Source: Frankiaceae bacterium
Lineage (GTDB): Bacteria; Actinomycetota; Actinomycetes; BP-191
Reading direction: 5' to 3'
Assembly (NCBI GenBank): GCA_035556555.1
Contig: DATMES010000017.1
Location: 62,001-126,000 of the forward strand
Length of the DNA stretch: 64,000 nucleotides
Notes under the pieces: model-generated
Database searches by the model: none
The model's input: the letters and a program-made list of their open reading frames with translations, nothing else
Told to the model about the DNA's origin: nothing
Shown: piece after piece, positions 32,901 to 40,877 of the stretch
Position numbering within the stretch: the stretch's first letter is position 1
Layout of the letters: each line of letters opens with the position of its first letter
Made by a program: the position numbers and the translations under genes

Positions 32901-35900
32901 GGAGAACGGCGAGGACCGCGACGACACGTTCACGTACACCATCAAGGACGGCAACGACGTCACGGACACAGCGACCGTCACCATCGACGTCAACGGCATC
33001 AACGACGCGCCCGTCGCGGCCCCCGATGGGCCGTCGATCGGCGAGGACTCGACCGGCGCGACCGTCAACGTCCTCGGCAACGACACCGACGCCGAGTCGC
33101 AGACGCTCACCGTGACCGCCGTCGACACGACCGGCACCACGGGCCAGGTCACCAACAACGGCACCGACGTGACCTACGACCCCAACGGCCAGTTCGAGTT
33201 CCTCGGGACGGGCCAGACCGCGACGGACACGTTCACGTACACCGTGACCGACAGCCAGGGCGGCACCGACACCGAGACCGTCACCGTGACGGTCACCGGC
33301 GTCAACGACCTGCCCCTGGCCGTCGACGACACGGCGAGCACCGACGAGGCGACGCAGATCGGCCCGATCGCGGTGCTCGCGAACGACAGCGACGCCGAGG
33401 GCGCGCTGACGATCACGGGCATCGACACGACCGGCACCTCCGGCCAGGTCACGAACAACAACGACGGCACCGTGACGTACAACCCGAACGGCGCGTTCGA
33501 GGACCTCGCGAACGGCGAGGACGAAGACGACACGTTCACCTACACGGTCACCGACTCCAACGGCGCCACCGACACCGCGACGGTCACCATCGACGTCAAC
33601 GGCATCAACGACGCGCCCGTCGCGGCCTCCGACGCCGCGAGCGCCGGCGAGAACTCCTCCGGCGTGGCCGTCAACGTCCTCGGCAACGACACCGACGCCG
33701 AGGGGCAGACGCTGACCGTGACGGCAGTCGACACGACGGGCACGTCCGGCATGGTCACCAACAACGGCACCGACGTGACGTACTCGCCGAACGGCATGTT
33801 CGAGTACCTCGACGACACCGAGACCGCGACCGACACGTTCACGTACACGGTGACCGACAGCCAGGGCGGCACCGACACCGAGACCGTGACGATCACCGTC
33901 AACGGCGCCAACGACGCGCCCGTCGCCAACGACGACGGCCCGTTCCAGGCGATCCAGGACTCGAACCTCACGGTGACGGCTCCCGGCGTGCTCTCCAACG
34001 ACACCGACGCCGACGGCGAGGCGCTCACCGCGGGCAACGCGAGCGACCCGGCGAACGGCACCGTCACGCTCAACCCCGACGGCTCGTTCAGCTACGACCC
34101 CGACTCCGGCTACCTCGGCGCCGACTCGTTCACGTACGACGTCACCGACGGCACGGCGACCGACACCGCGACCGTGAGCATCACCGTCGTCCCGCCGAAC
34201 GACACGCCGACGGCTGACGCCACCAGTGGCTCCGGAAACGAGGACGGCAGCGGCATCGTCGTCACGCTCACCGGCCACGACGCCGACGGTGACGCGCTGA
34301 CGTTCACCGCGGGCACCGCCACCAACGGCCTCGTCTCCGTGCCCGGCAGCGTCAGCTGTGACAGCAACATCCCGAGCCTCTGCTCGGCCAGCGTGACCTA
34401 CACGCCGAACGCGAACTTCTTCGGCAGCGACTCGTTCACCTACACCGTCAACGACGGCACGATCGACTCGGCGCCCGCGACGGCGAGCATCACCGTCGAC
34501 CCGGTCAACGACCAGCCGTCGTTCACGAAGGGCGCCGACCAGACGGTCAACGAGGACTCCGGCCTCCAGACGGTCACCGGCTGGGCCACGGCCATCTCGG
34601 CCGGCCCCGCCAACGAGAGCGCGCAGGTCGTCACGTTCGCCGCGTCGACGAACAACGACGCGCTGTTCTCCGTGCTCCCCGCCGTCAGCTCGACCGGCGA
34701 CCTGACCTACACCCCTGCGGTCGACGCGAACGGCGTCGCCACCGTCACCGTCCAGGCGACGGACGACGGCGGCATCGCCAACGGCGGCAACAACCAGAGC
34801 CCGACGCAGACGTTCGACATCACGGTCACCGCGGTCAACGACGTCCCGAGCTTCACGAAGGGCGCCGACCAGACGCTCAACGAGGACGCCGGCGCGCAGT
34901 CGGTCTCCAACTGGGCCTCCGCGATCAGCAAGGGCCCGGCGGACGAGTCCGCGCAGACGCTCTCGTTCACGACGAGCAACGACAACAACAGCCTGTTCAG
35001 CGTTCAGCCGGGGGTCACCCCGACCGGCACGCTCTCCTACACCTCCGCACCCGACGCCGTCGGAACCGCCACCGTCACGATCTACCTCTCCGACGACGGC
35101 GGCACCGCCAACGGCGGCGACGACACCAGCGACAGCCAGACGTTCACCATCACGGTCAACGGGGTCAACGACCAGCCGTCGTTCACCGACGACGGTGACC
35201 AGACCGTCCTCGAGGACGCGGGCGCGCAGACCGTCAACGGCTTCGTCAACTCCACCAGCGCCGGCCCGGCCGACGAGTCCGCGCAGACCGTGACGGTCAC
35301 GGTGACCGGCACGACCAACAACGCGTTGTTCTCGTCGCTGCCGGCCATCGACAGCGCGGGAACGCTCACGTACACGCCGGCGGTCAACGCCAACGGCAGC
35401 GCCACCGTCACCGCGGTCGCCACCGACGACGGCGGCACCGCCAACGGCGGCGACGACACGGGGGCGAACGAGACGTTCGTCATCACGGTGACCGCGGTCA
35501 ACGACGCCCCGAGCTTCACCAAGGGCGCCGACCAGACCCTGAACGAGGACGCCGGCGCGCAGTCGGTCTCCGGCTGGGCCACCGCGATCAGCGAGGGTCC
35601 CGCGAACGAGGCCGCGCAGGACGTCGCGTTCACCGTCACCAACGACAACAACGCGCTGTTCGCCAGCCAGCCGGCGATCTCGCCGACCGGCACGCTGACC
35701 TACACCTCGACGGCCAACAAGTACGGCACCGCGACCGTCAGCGTGTTCATCTCCGACAACGGCGGCACCGCCAACGGCGGCGACGACACGAGCGATGTCC
35801 AGACGTTCACCATCACGGTCAACGCCGTCAACGACGCGCCCGTTGCGGCGGCCAAGGCGTTCACCGTGCAGGCCAACATGAAGATCTCGCTCGGCGGCCT

Positions 35901-37935
35901 GCTCACCGGCGCGACCGACCCGAACGACGTCAACGGCGGCAGCACCGCGCAGCCGCCCGTCGTGCACACGCCGTCGTTCACCCTGGGCTCGGTCACGGTC
36001 GGCGCCGGCTGCATCGGCTGCACGATCTCCAACGTCAACAACGCGAACGGCACGTTCGACTTCGACCCGCCGGCCGGCGGCACGGGCACGTACACCGCGA
36101 CCTACACGGTGGTGGACAACGGCTTCCCGGCTCCGGGCGCCACCAGCGCGGCACAGACGATCACGTTCACCGTCAACGGCCCGGTCGTCTGGTTCGTGGA
36201 CGAGGACGCCGCGACCGTCGGCACCGGCCGGCTCAGCGAGCCGTTCCAGAACCTGTCGAGCGCCACGACGGCGATGGGCACCAGCACCAACCAGCGCATC
36301 CACGTCGAGGACGGCAACTCCACCGGCAACGTCGTGCTCCAGACCAACAGCTGGCTGATCTCGGACACCATCACGCAGGCCAACTTCGACTCGGTCATGG
36401 GCATCACGCCACCGGCGGGCACCATCGCGCGACCGTCCAACCCCGGTGCGCCGCAGCGCACGCTGACCGGCTCGGTGACCCTCGGCGACAACTCCGTCGC
36501 CCGCGGCTTCAACCTCACCCCGGGCAGCGGCACGCCGGGCCTGGTCGGCTCCGGTGCCGACGGTGTCACCGTCAACACCATGTCGATCACGACGACGAAC
36601 GCGCGCGGTGTCGACCTCCAGAACTCGCACGGCGGCACGATCAGCCTCACGCGGGTCACGACCACCGGCGCGACGAGCGGCGTCTTCCTGTCGACGGTCA
36701 ACACGTCGGCGGCAGGCTCGTTCACCATCACGGGCACCGGCACGGCCGACAGCGGCGGCATCATCAGCACCTCGAGCGGCAACGGCATCCACCTCGACAA
36801 CGTCACCAACGTGTCGCTGTCGCGGATGCGGGTGACCGGCGGCTCCGCGCACGGCATCTACGGGAACAACCTCACGACGTTCGCGATCGACAACTCCGTG
36901 ATCGTCAACAACGGCACGAGCATCGCCAACGACCACAGCGGCATCTACATGACGAACCTGCTGGGGACGTCCACGATGGCGACGCTCGACGTGTCGGGCT
37001 CCCGCGAGCACAACGTCTTCGTCCGGAACTCCTCGGGCACGTCGACGCTGACGCTGAGCAACTCGAACATCCACGACAACAACGCGACCGAGGGGTCGAA
37101 CGGCGTCGCGGTGATCTCGCAGCTCGGCGGCTCGGCGGCGATGACGTTCAACGCGACGAGCAACACGATCAGCAACAACCGGTCCTCGGGCCTGCTGATC
37201 TTCGGCGAGTCGAGCCAGAAGATGACCGCGACCGTCAGCGGCGGCACGTACTCCGGTAACGGCGTCGGCATGGACATCGCGTCCAACGGCCCCGGTGGCC
37301 TCGGGTTCACCGTCTCGAACGGCACGGTCACCAGTGGTGCCGCGAGCGGCGCTGCCATCAACGTCTACAAGGGCAGCAGCAGCAGCGGCACCGGCACCAA
37401 CGCCCTCGCCGGCACGATCTCCGGGATGAACATCACGCACAACAACTCGGGCATCGCGTCGGGCATCTGGCTGCACGGCGAGGGCGGCGGCGAGGCGCGC
37501 CTCGCGGTGACGAACAACGTCGTCGCGAACTCCGGCCTCTACGGCATCGAGGCGTCGTTCGGCAACACCCTCGGCGGCTCGCAGAACGCCCAGCTCACCA
37601 TCACCGACAACGTGGTGGACACGGTCGAAGCGGTGGCCTGCCCGGACTGCGGCCTCGCCGCGATCTTCGCCGAGGCGGGCACCGTCACCGGTGACACGAC
37701 GGCGATGTGCGCGAACATCGCGACGAACGACGCGCAGAACCCGGACGGCGCCGACATCCGCGTCCGGTCTACCCAGAACACGACGTTCCGCCTGCCGGAC
37801 TACGTCACGGCGACGAACAACGTGCCGGCCTACCTCCAGACTCGCAACCCGGCGCCTGGTACCACGGCGGCGTCGTTCACAGCCGGCGCCGGCACGTTCA
37901 CCGGCGGCGCGCCCAGCACCTGCACGGCTCCGTAA
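29992..37935 (+). CDS. Giant secreted cadherin/Ig-repeat and beta-helix surface protein 1
   Basis: A 2647-residue exported protein. An N-terminal hydrophobic segment (about residues 22-42) ends near AEAADP. A unique domain (about 43-300) is shared with the second giant at 40878. Then come 12 repeats of about 100 residues (about 306-1505) of the bacterial cadherin-like type, with NDAPVAVDD junctions, DNDSD/NDTDAEG calcium-binding motifs and DTFTYTVTD ends. Four repeats of a second type follow (about 1505-1945, starting PSFTKGADQT-NEDAG), then a linker and a right-handed parallel beta-helix (about 2064-2647, starting VVWFVDEDAATVGTG). No LPxTG or C-terminal helix is present. It is probably an extended, calcium-stiffened adhesin or surface fibre. 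Three collar genes follow. Confidence 0.9.
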   Translation: MSGRTLGRASSTDGGRSRARWLLAFGMLAFGGVLTAAAEAADPPAFAAQASITPKLYYIGDAAGSVYTFTVKNTGSTNGIGAVEINRPTNGWAITSCPTAPTGWSKTASSTKCRYKSAPTYADDIKPGNAKTFAVKATTAPGDANRTGTWSVVVSRSYHFDNTSLLKAATPYGAGLATRLYTFELTTAVVSDTVRTHGSACPPADKTAILGSVKTIVVCGKNRANTRLTPTAAYSTLAGTMIKTKGTFVSGAVSRNSGVVVLAQWKDTTITDVFGTGKKIVTGVGASANRTSPLRSFTGYSAESQPPVGVADAYSVDEDTQLVKDNLTGVLANDSDPEGDTLSVTNLTQPANGTLTLNTADGSFTYDPDPDFHGVDTFTYTANDTHSDSSVVTVTITVDPVNDAPVGTDDTKSTDEDTSASVDVLDNDSDVDGNALVVSAVDTTGTTGTVTNNGTDVTYDPNGQFESLGTGQTATDTFTYTVSDGNGGTDTQTVTVTITGVNDAPVAVDDPASTDEASSVLIDVDNNDSDDETSFTVTSIDTTGTAGTVTNNNDGTVTYNPNGAWEELGNGEDENDTFTYTITDGQGATDTATVTVDVNGINDAPEADPDAATVGEDSTGATVNVLGNDTDAESQTLTVTSIDTTGTTGTVTNNGTDVTYDPDGQFEHLTTNTATDTFTYTVTDSQGGTDTETVTITIQGSNDAPIAVDDAATTDEASAVMVSVLTNDSDAEGALTVTSIDTTGTSGTVTNNNDGTVTYNPNGAWEELENGEDADDTFTYTVTDGTGATDTATVTVDVNGINDAPVAAPDGPSVGENSTGAVVDVLGNDTDAESQTLTVTGINVAGTTGTVTNNGTDVTYDPNGQFEYLTTGQTATDTFTYTVTDSQGATDTETVTVTIQGANDSPVAVDDGYSTDEATQIGPLSVLTNDTDAEGAVTILSIDTTGTAGQVTNNNDGTVTYNPNGAFEDLENGEDRDDTFTYTIKDGNDVTDTATVTIDVNGINDAPVAAPDGPSIGEDSTGATVNVLGNDTDAESQTLTVTAVDTTGTTGQVTNNGTDVTYDPNGQFEFLGTGQTATDTFTYTVTDSQGGTDTETVTVTVTGVNDLPLAVDDTASTDEATQIGPIAVLANDSDAEGALTITGIDTTGTSGQVTNNNDGTVTYNPNGAFEDLANGEDEDDTFTYTVTDSNGATDTATVTIDVNGINDAPVAASDAASAGENSSGVAVNVLGNDTDAEGQTLTVTAVDTTGTSGMVTNNGTDVTYSPNGMFEYLDDTETATDTFTYTVTDSQGGTDTETVTITVNGANDAPVANDDGPFQAIQDSNLTVTAPGVLSNDTDADGEALTAGNASDPANGTVTLNPDGSFSYDPDSGYLGADSFTYDVTDGTATDTATVSITVVPPNDTPTADATSGSGNEDGSGIVVTLTGHDADGDALTFTAGTATNGLVSVPGSVSCDSNIPSLCSASVTYTPNANFFGSDSFTYTVNDGTIDSAPATASITVDPVNDQPSFTKGADQTVNEDSGLQTVTGWATAISAGPANESAQVVTFAASTNNDALFSVLPAVSSTGDLTYTPAVDANGVATVTVQATDDGGIANGGNNQSPTQTFDITVTAVNDVPSFTKGADQTLNEDAGAQSVSNWASAISKGPADESAQTLSFTTSNDNNSLFSVQPGVTPTGTLSYTSAPDAVGTATVTIYLSDDGGTANGGDDTSDSQTFTITVNGVNDQPSFTDDGDQTVLEDAGAQTVNGFVNSTSAGPADESAQTVTVTVTGTTNNALFSSLPAIDSAGTLTYTPAVNANGSATVTAVATDDGGTANGGDDTGANETFVITVTAVNDAPSFTKGADQTLNEDAGAQSVSGWATAISEGPANEAAQDVAFTVTNDNNALFASQPAISPTGTLTYTSTANKYGTATVSVFISDNGGTANGGDDTSDVQTFTITVNAVNDAPVAAAKAFTVQANMKISLGGLLTGATDPNDVNGGSTAQPPVVHTPSFTLGSVTVGAGCIGCTISNVNNANGTFDFDPPAGGTGTYTATYTVVDNGFPAPGATSAAQTITFTVNGPVVWFVDEDAATVGTGRLSEPFQNLSSATTAMGTSTNQRIHVEDGNSTGNVVLQTNSWLISDTITQANFDSVMGITPPAGTIARPSNPGAPQRTLTGSVTLGDNSVARGFNLTPGSGTPGLVGSGADGVTVNTMSITTTNARGVDLQNSHGGTISLTRVTTTGATSGVFLSTVNTSAAGSFTITGTGTADSGGIISTSSGNGIHLDNVTNVSLSRMRVTGGSAHGIYGNNLTTFAIDNSVIVNNGTSIANDHSGIYMTNLLGTSTMATLDVSGSREHNVFVRNSSGTSTLTLSNSNIHDNNATEGSNGVAVISQLGGSAAMTFNATSNTISNNRSSGLLIFGESSQKMTATVSGGTYSGNGVGMDIASNGPGGLGFTVSNGTVTSGAASGAAINVYKGSSSSGTGTNALAGTISGMNITHNNSGIASGIWLHGEGGGEARLAVTNNVVANSGLYGIEASFGNTLGGSQNAQLTITDNVVDTVEAVACPDCGLAAIFAEAGTVTGDTTAMCANIATNDAQNPDGADIRVRSTQNTTFRLPDYVTATNNVPAYLQTRNPAPGTTAASFTAGAGTFTGGAPSTCTAP
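31200..33910 (+). repeat. Tandem DNA repeats, 300-bp unit with 600-bp higher-order period
   Basis: Within giant gene 1 the cadherin-like repeats alternate between two subtypes, B (with TVTNNGTDVTYDPNGQFE) and A (with TVTNNNDGTVTYNPNGA). The B-A pair repeats about four times. Long stretches match at 600-bp offset, for example around 31650 and 32250, with only scattered synonymous changes. This indicates recent pairwise duplication or ongoing recombination, so length variation between strains is likely. Confidence 0.8.
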
Positions 37936-37976
37936 CAGTCCGGACGCCCCCGCCCGGCCAACGGAAGGGACGCACG

Positions 37977-38477
37977 ATGGTCGAACCTTTCATCGGTGAA
38001 GTAAGGCTCATGGCGATCAGCTTCGCCCCCAAGGGGTGGGCCGAGTGCAACGGGCAGATACTCCCCATCGCGGGGAACCAGGCGCTGTTCTCGCTGCTGG
38101 GCACGACGTTCGGAGGGAACGGGTCGACGACGTTCGGCCTGCCCAACCTCGTCGCCCGCGCCGCGGTCCACGCCGACCACATGGGCTTCTCGATGGGCCA
38201 GGTGGGTGGCGAGGCGCAGCACACCCTGACACCCCAGGAGATGCCGGTGCCGCACACGCACGTGGCGCAGGGGACGAAGGACGCCGCGAGCTCGATCTCC
38301 GCGGGCGGCAACGTCTTCGCCAACTCGACGGTGAACCTCTACCAGGGAGCGCCCAACCAGCCCGTCGCGGCCGCGACCGTGTCGACGGTGGGCGGCCAGC
38401 CTCACGAGAACATGGCGCCGTACCTCGTCGTCACGTTCTGCATCGCCCTCGTCGGCATCTTCCCGTCCCGTTCCTAG
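37977..38477 (+). CDS. Phage-tail-collar (MdpB-like) protein 1a
   Basis: A 166-residue stand-alone tail-collar protein. The collar domain (about residues 4-62) reads FIGEVRLMAISFAPKGWAEC-NGQILPI, then ALFSLLGTTFGGNGSTTF and LPNL. The C-terminal half has a His-rich HTHVAQGT segment, FANSTVN, and a final HENMAPYLVVTFCIAL. In phage T4 gp12 the related domain forms part of a trimeric fibre tip; microcystin-dependent protein MdpB is a bacterial relative. No signal peptide is visible. It starts 41 bases after giant gene 1. Its closest match here is 44839-45342. Confidence 0.93.
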   Translation: MVEPFIGEVRLMAISFAPKGWAECNGQILPIAGNQALFSLLGTTFGGNGSTTFGLPNLVARAAVHADHMGFSMGQVGGEAQHTLTPQEMPVPHTHVAQGTKDAASSISAGGNVFANSTVNLYQGAPNQPVAAATVSTVGGQPHENMAPYLVVTFCIALVGIFPSRS

Positions 38478-38487
38478 GAGGTCTCGC

Positions 38488-38997
38488 ATGGATTCGTACA
38501 TCGGTGAGATCAAGATGTTCTGCGGGACCTTCGCCCCGGTGGGCTGGCTCAAGTGCGACGGCGCGCTGCTCCCGATCCCGGAGTACGACGTGCTGTTCGC
38601 CCTCATCGGGATCAACTACGGCGGCGACGGGGTCACCAACTTCGCGGTGCCCGACCTGCGCGGCCGGATCCCGATCCACCGCCGCAAGCCGGACATGCCC
38701 GAGGGGCTGATGGGCGGCGTCGAGAGCGTGACGGTGACCACGGCGCAGATCGCGGCGCACTCGCACGCGTTCGTCGCGTCGACGGCGCTGGCGACGGACA
38801 CCGGGCCCGCGGCCAACACGCCGTCCCAGGCGACCAGCGCGCAGCTCTTCGTGGAGGACGCCCTCGACCAGCAGTTCAACGCCGCGGCGCTGCTGCCCTA
38901 CCTCGACGGCGGCAACCAGCCGCACGAGAACAGGCACCCGTTCCAGGCCGTCAACTACATCATCGCCTACCAGGGCATCTTCCCTCCCCACAGCTAG
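38488..38997 (+). CDS. Phage-tail-collar (MdpB-like) protein 1b
   Basis: A 169-residue tail-collar protein. The collar domain has YIGEIKMFCGTFAPVGWLKC, NYGGDGVTNFAVPDLRGR. The second half carries FVASTALATDTGPAANTP and AQLFVEDALDQQF, which the protein at 45355-45861 shares but the other collars lack. It therefore defines a distinct subtype b. It lies 10 bases after 1a, with AGGAGG upstream of the ATG, so the three genes form one operon. No export signal is present. Confidence 0.92.
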   Translation: MDSYIGEIKMFCGTFAPVGWLKCDGALLPIPEYDVLFALIGINYGGDGVTNFAVPDLRGRIPIHRRKPDMPEGLMGGVESVTVTTAQIAAHSHAFVASTALATDTGPAANTPSQATSAQLFVEDALDQQFNAAALLPYLDGGNQPHENRHPFQAVNYIIAYQGIFPPHS

Positions 38998-39006
38998 GAG
39001 CCTGAC

Positions 39007-39540
39007 GTGGCCGAAGCATTCATCGGCGAGGTCCGCATCTACGGGTTCAACTTCGCACCCAGGGACTGGGCGTTCTGCAACGGGGACCTCCTCTCCATCT
39101 CGCAGCACACCGCGCTGTTCTCGCTGCTCGGCACCAACTTCGGGGGCAACGGGACGACGACGTTCGGGCTGCCCGACTTCCGCGGCGGGCGCGCCCCGCT
39201 CAGCGCCGGCCAGGGGCCCGGCCTCAGCGCCTACGACGTCGGCGAGACCGGTGGCGTCCCCACGGTCACGCTGACGGTCAAGGAGACGCCGCAGCACGCG
39301 CACACCGCGTCGGCGTCGAGCACCCCGGCGAACGTCTCCACGCCGTCGGCGAACACCGCCATCGCGCGTTCCAAGGGCGCCATGGCGTACGCGCCGCCCG
39401 TCTCCGCCAGCCTCGTCCAGATGGGCCGGGCGGCGGTCTCGCAGGCCCCGGGCGGCAGCGCGCCACACAACAACCTCATGCCGTACCAGGTACTGAACTA
39501 CTGCATCTGCATCAACGGCATCTACCCTCAGCGCCCATGA
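39007..39540 (+). CDS. Phage-tail-collar (MdpB-like) protein 1c
   Basis: A 177-residue tail-collar protein of subtype c. The collar domain has FIGEVRIYGFNFAPRDWAFC and TNFGGNGTTTFGLPDFRGG. The second half has the c signature SSTPANVSTPSANTAIARSK and AMAYAPP, also found at 45873-46394. The start is GTG 39007 with AGGAG upstream. Its stop overlaps the ATG of a GNAT acetyltransferase (ATGA), so the two are translationally coupled. Confidence 0.92.
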   Translation: MAEAFIGEVRIYGFNFAPRDWAFCNGDLLSISQHTALFSLLGTNFGGNGTTTFGLPDFRGGRAPLSAGQGPGLSAYDVGETGGVPTVTLTVKETPQHAHTASASSTPANVSTPSANTAIARSKGAMAYAPPVSASLVQMGRAAVSQAPGGSAPHNNLMPYQVLNYCICINGIYPQRP

Positions 39541-40013
39541 CGGAAGTGGCGCTGCGTCCGGAGACCCCGGACGACGAGGCCTTCTCGCGCGCGGTCTACG
39601 GGTCGACGCGCGAGGAGGAGCTCGAGGTCACGGGATGGACCGACGAGCAGAAGGCCGCGTTCATCGCGATGCAGTACGCCGCCCAGCGCAAGTACTACTG
39701 GGAGATCTACCCCGACGCCGCGTACGACGTCATCGTCGTCGACGGAGAGGACGCCGGGCGGCTCTACGTCGCCCGGCTGGCCGAGGAGATCCGCGTCATC
39801 GACATCGCGCTGCTGCCGTCGTTCCGCGGCAGGGGAGTCGGCGGGCAGCTGCTCGACGAGATCCTCGCCGAGGCCGCCGCGTCAGGGCGCAAGGTCGTGA
39901 TCCACGTCGAGCAGAACAACCGCGCGCGCGAGCTCTACCTGCGCCTCGGCTTCGTCGTCGTCGAGGACGTGGGCGTCTACCACCGGCTCGAGTGGACGCC
40001 GCCGTCCTGGTAG
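39537..40013 (+). CDS. GNAT-family N-acetyltransferase
   Basis: A 158-residue acetyltransferase. The acetyl-CoA-binding motif A appears as IDIALLPSFRGRGVGGQLLDE (R-G-x-G-x-G type), and the C-terminal ELYLRLGFVVVEDVGVYHRLEW is the usual GNAT end. It would transfer acetyl from acetyl-CoA to an amine. The four-base overlap with collar gene 1c suggests it acts on the collar proteins or in their assembly, though this is inference. Its stop codon is the first part of dispersed repeat B. The second locus has no counterpart. Confidence 0.9.
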   Translation: MTEVALRPETPDDEAFSRAVYGSTREEELEVTGWTDEQKAAFIAMQYAAQRKYYWEIYPDAAYDVIVVDGEDAGRLYVARLAEEIRVIDIALLPSFRGRGVGGQLLDEILAEAAASGRKVVIHVEQNNRARELYLRLGFVVVEDVGVYHRLEWTPPSW

Positions 40014-40126
40014 CGCTTGGCGAAACGGCCTGGATGGTGGCCGAACGTGACCGTACGCGTCCCAGGTGGCCGCCACGGCCTTGATCGGGGTGCGCTTTGC
40101 GCCTTTTCCCCGCACGGCCCGCAACC
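40010..40126 (+). repeat. Dispersed repeat family B, copy 2 (starts at the GNAT stop codon)
   Basis: Begins GTAGCGCTTGGCGAA, with TAG the stop codon of the acetyltransferase gene. It shares the ordered blocks CGCGTCCC, GCGCTTT, CCCCGCAC and GCCCGCAACC with 5040-4944 on the other strand. A related inverted end (complement of GTAGGGCTTGGCGGAA) lies at about 40180-40196, making a roughly 187-base unit with imperfect terminal inverted repeats. Confidence 0.65.
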
Positions 40127-40357
40127 CGGTTGCGGAGCCGACCCCGGGACGCGGTTACCGCACGTGATCGCGGCGGCGTTCCGCCAAGCCCTACTAGGCC
40201 GGCGCGCCCCGTCCTCCCTGGTCGAGTGACGCGTTGCTTCCCTTCGCCCGGTGTGCGCCGAGCGGTGAGTATGGACGGCCGAACTCACCGGTGAGCACGG
40301 CCCACCGTCCATACCCACCGGTGACCCACGTGGGTGGCGACGTCTCGGCAGACCCTG
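40014..40357. other. Intergenic region between convergent genes
   Basis: These 344 bases hold repeat B copy 2, its inverted end and a cruciform-like terminator. I see no supported coding frame. Confidence 0.5.
40264..40319. terminator. Cruciform-like bidirectional terminator
   Basis: An outer 15-bp stem with one G-T pair (left 40264-40278, right 40305-40319, core TATGGACGG/CCGTCCATA) encloses a perfect 12-base palindrome CTCACCGGTGAG at 40284-40295. It sits between the convergent GNAT and DUF6916 genes and could end transcription from both sides. Confidence 0.6.
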
Positions 40358-40657
40358 CTAGCTGAAGATCGCCTGGTAGCGCACGCCGGCGGCGTCCTGC
40401 GCGATCGGTACGAGGAACAGCGGCAGCTCGCCGAGCTCCTCGTGCCGCAGCGACCGGATCCCTTGCGGCGCAACGGTTTCGCCCGGTGCCGTGAACACCA
40501 GGGAGAACGGCGCACGGCTGTCCGCCGGCACGTTCTTCGCCACGGGCGTGAGGTCCTCGACCTCCTCCAGCGTCAGCTCGGCACCCGACTCGTCGTCGGT
40601 GAACGTCTGCCCGACGCGGTCCCGGAACGTCTCGATCGTCAGCTCAGTCAGGTCCAC
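40358..40657 (-). CDS. DUF6916 protein (cytoplasmic form)
   Basis: A 99-residue single-domain protein: LTIETFRDRVGQTFTD, ELTLEEVEDLTPV, then FSLVFTAPGETVAPQG and LRHEELGELPLFLVPI, ending GVRYQAIFS. I recognise this as the DUF6916 pattern that accompanies collar-protein trios. No signal peptide is present, unlike its paralogue at 46412. The start is a GTG without an obvious ribosome site. It is convergent with the GNAT gene. Function is unknown; the beta-rich domain could be a chaperone or connector for the collars. Confidence 0.75.
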   Translation of the reverse strand: MDLTELTIETFRDRVGQTFTDDESGAELTLEEVEDLTPVAKNVPADSRAPFSLVFTAPGETVAPQGIRSLRHEELGELPLFLVPIAQDAAGVRYQAIFS

Positions 40658-40750
40658 AAGCAGCGGATGCTAGCGCGCGCGACGGATGACGCGCAGCAAC
40701 CGCCGCTGCACCCCGCGCGAGCGCAAGGGTCTTAAGACCGCAACTCGGCA

Positions 40751-40771
40751 GGGACCTCCGACACGAGTTCC
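40751..40771 (+). promoter_or_regulatory. Conserved upstream block of giant gene 2
   Basis: GGGACCTCCG followed by ACACGAGTTCC, matching 29868-29888 at 17 of 21 positions and lying 127 bases upstream of the start at 40878. It also lies about 95 bases upstream of the divergent DUF6916 gene, so it may serve both. Confidence 0.6.
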
Positions 40772-40877
40772 CCGCGCCGACCGATTTCTTCGCGGATTCT
40801 GCTGACACGGTGGCGTAGTAGGGCCAGTGTCGCCCACTGCACGCGTCGTGCCCCGCGATGCGACCGAAGGGGGAGAC

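Noticed and set aside
29878-37476. A 2532-codon open frame on the minus strand opposite giant gene 1
   Set aside because: It is rich in Arg, Gly, Val and Asp with no domain, signal or ribosome site. Its openness follows from the repeated GAC/GTC-rich codons of the real gene. The plus-strand product has a signal, domains and paralogues.
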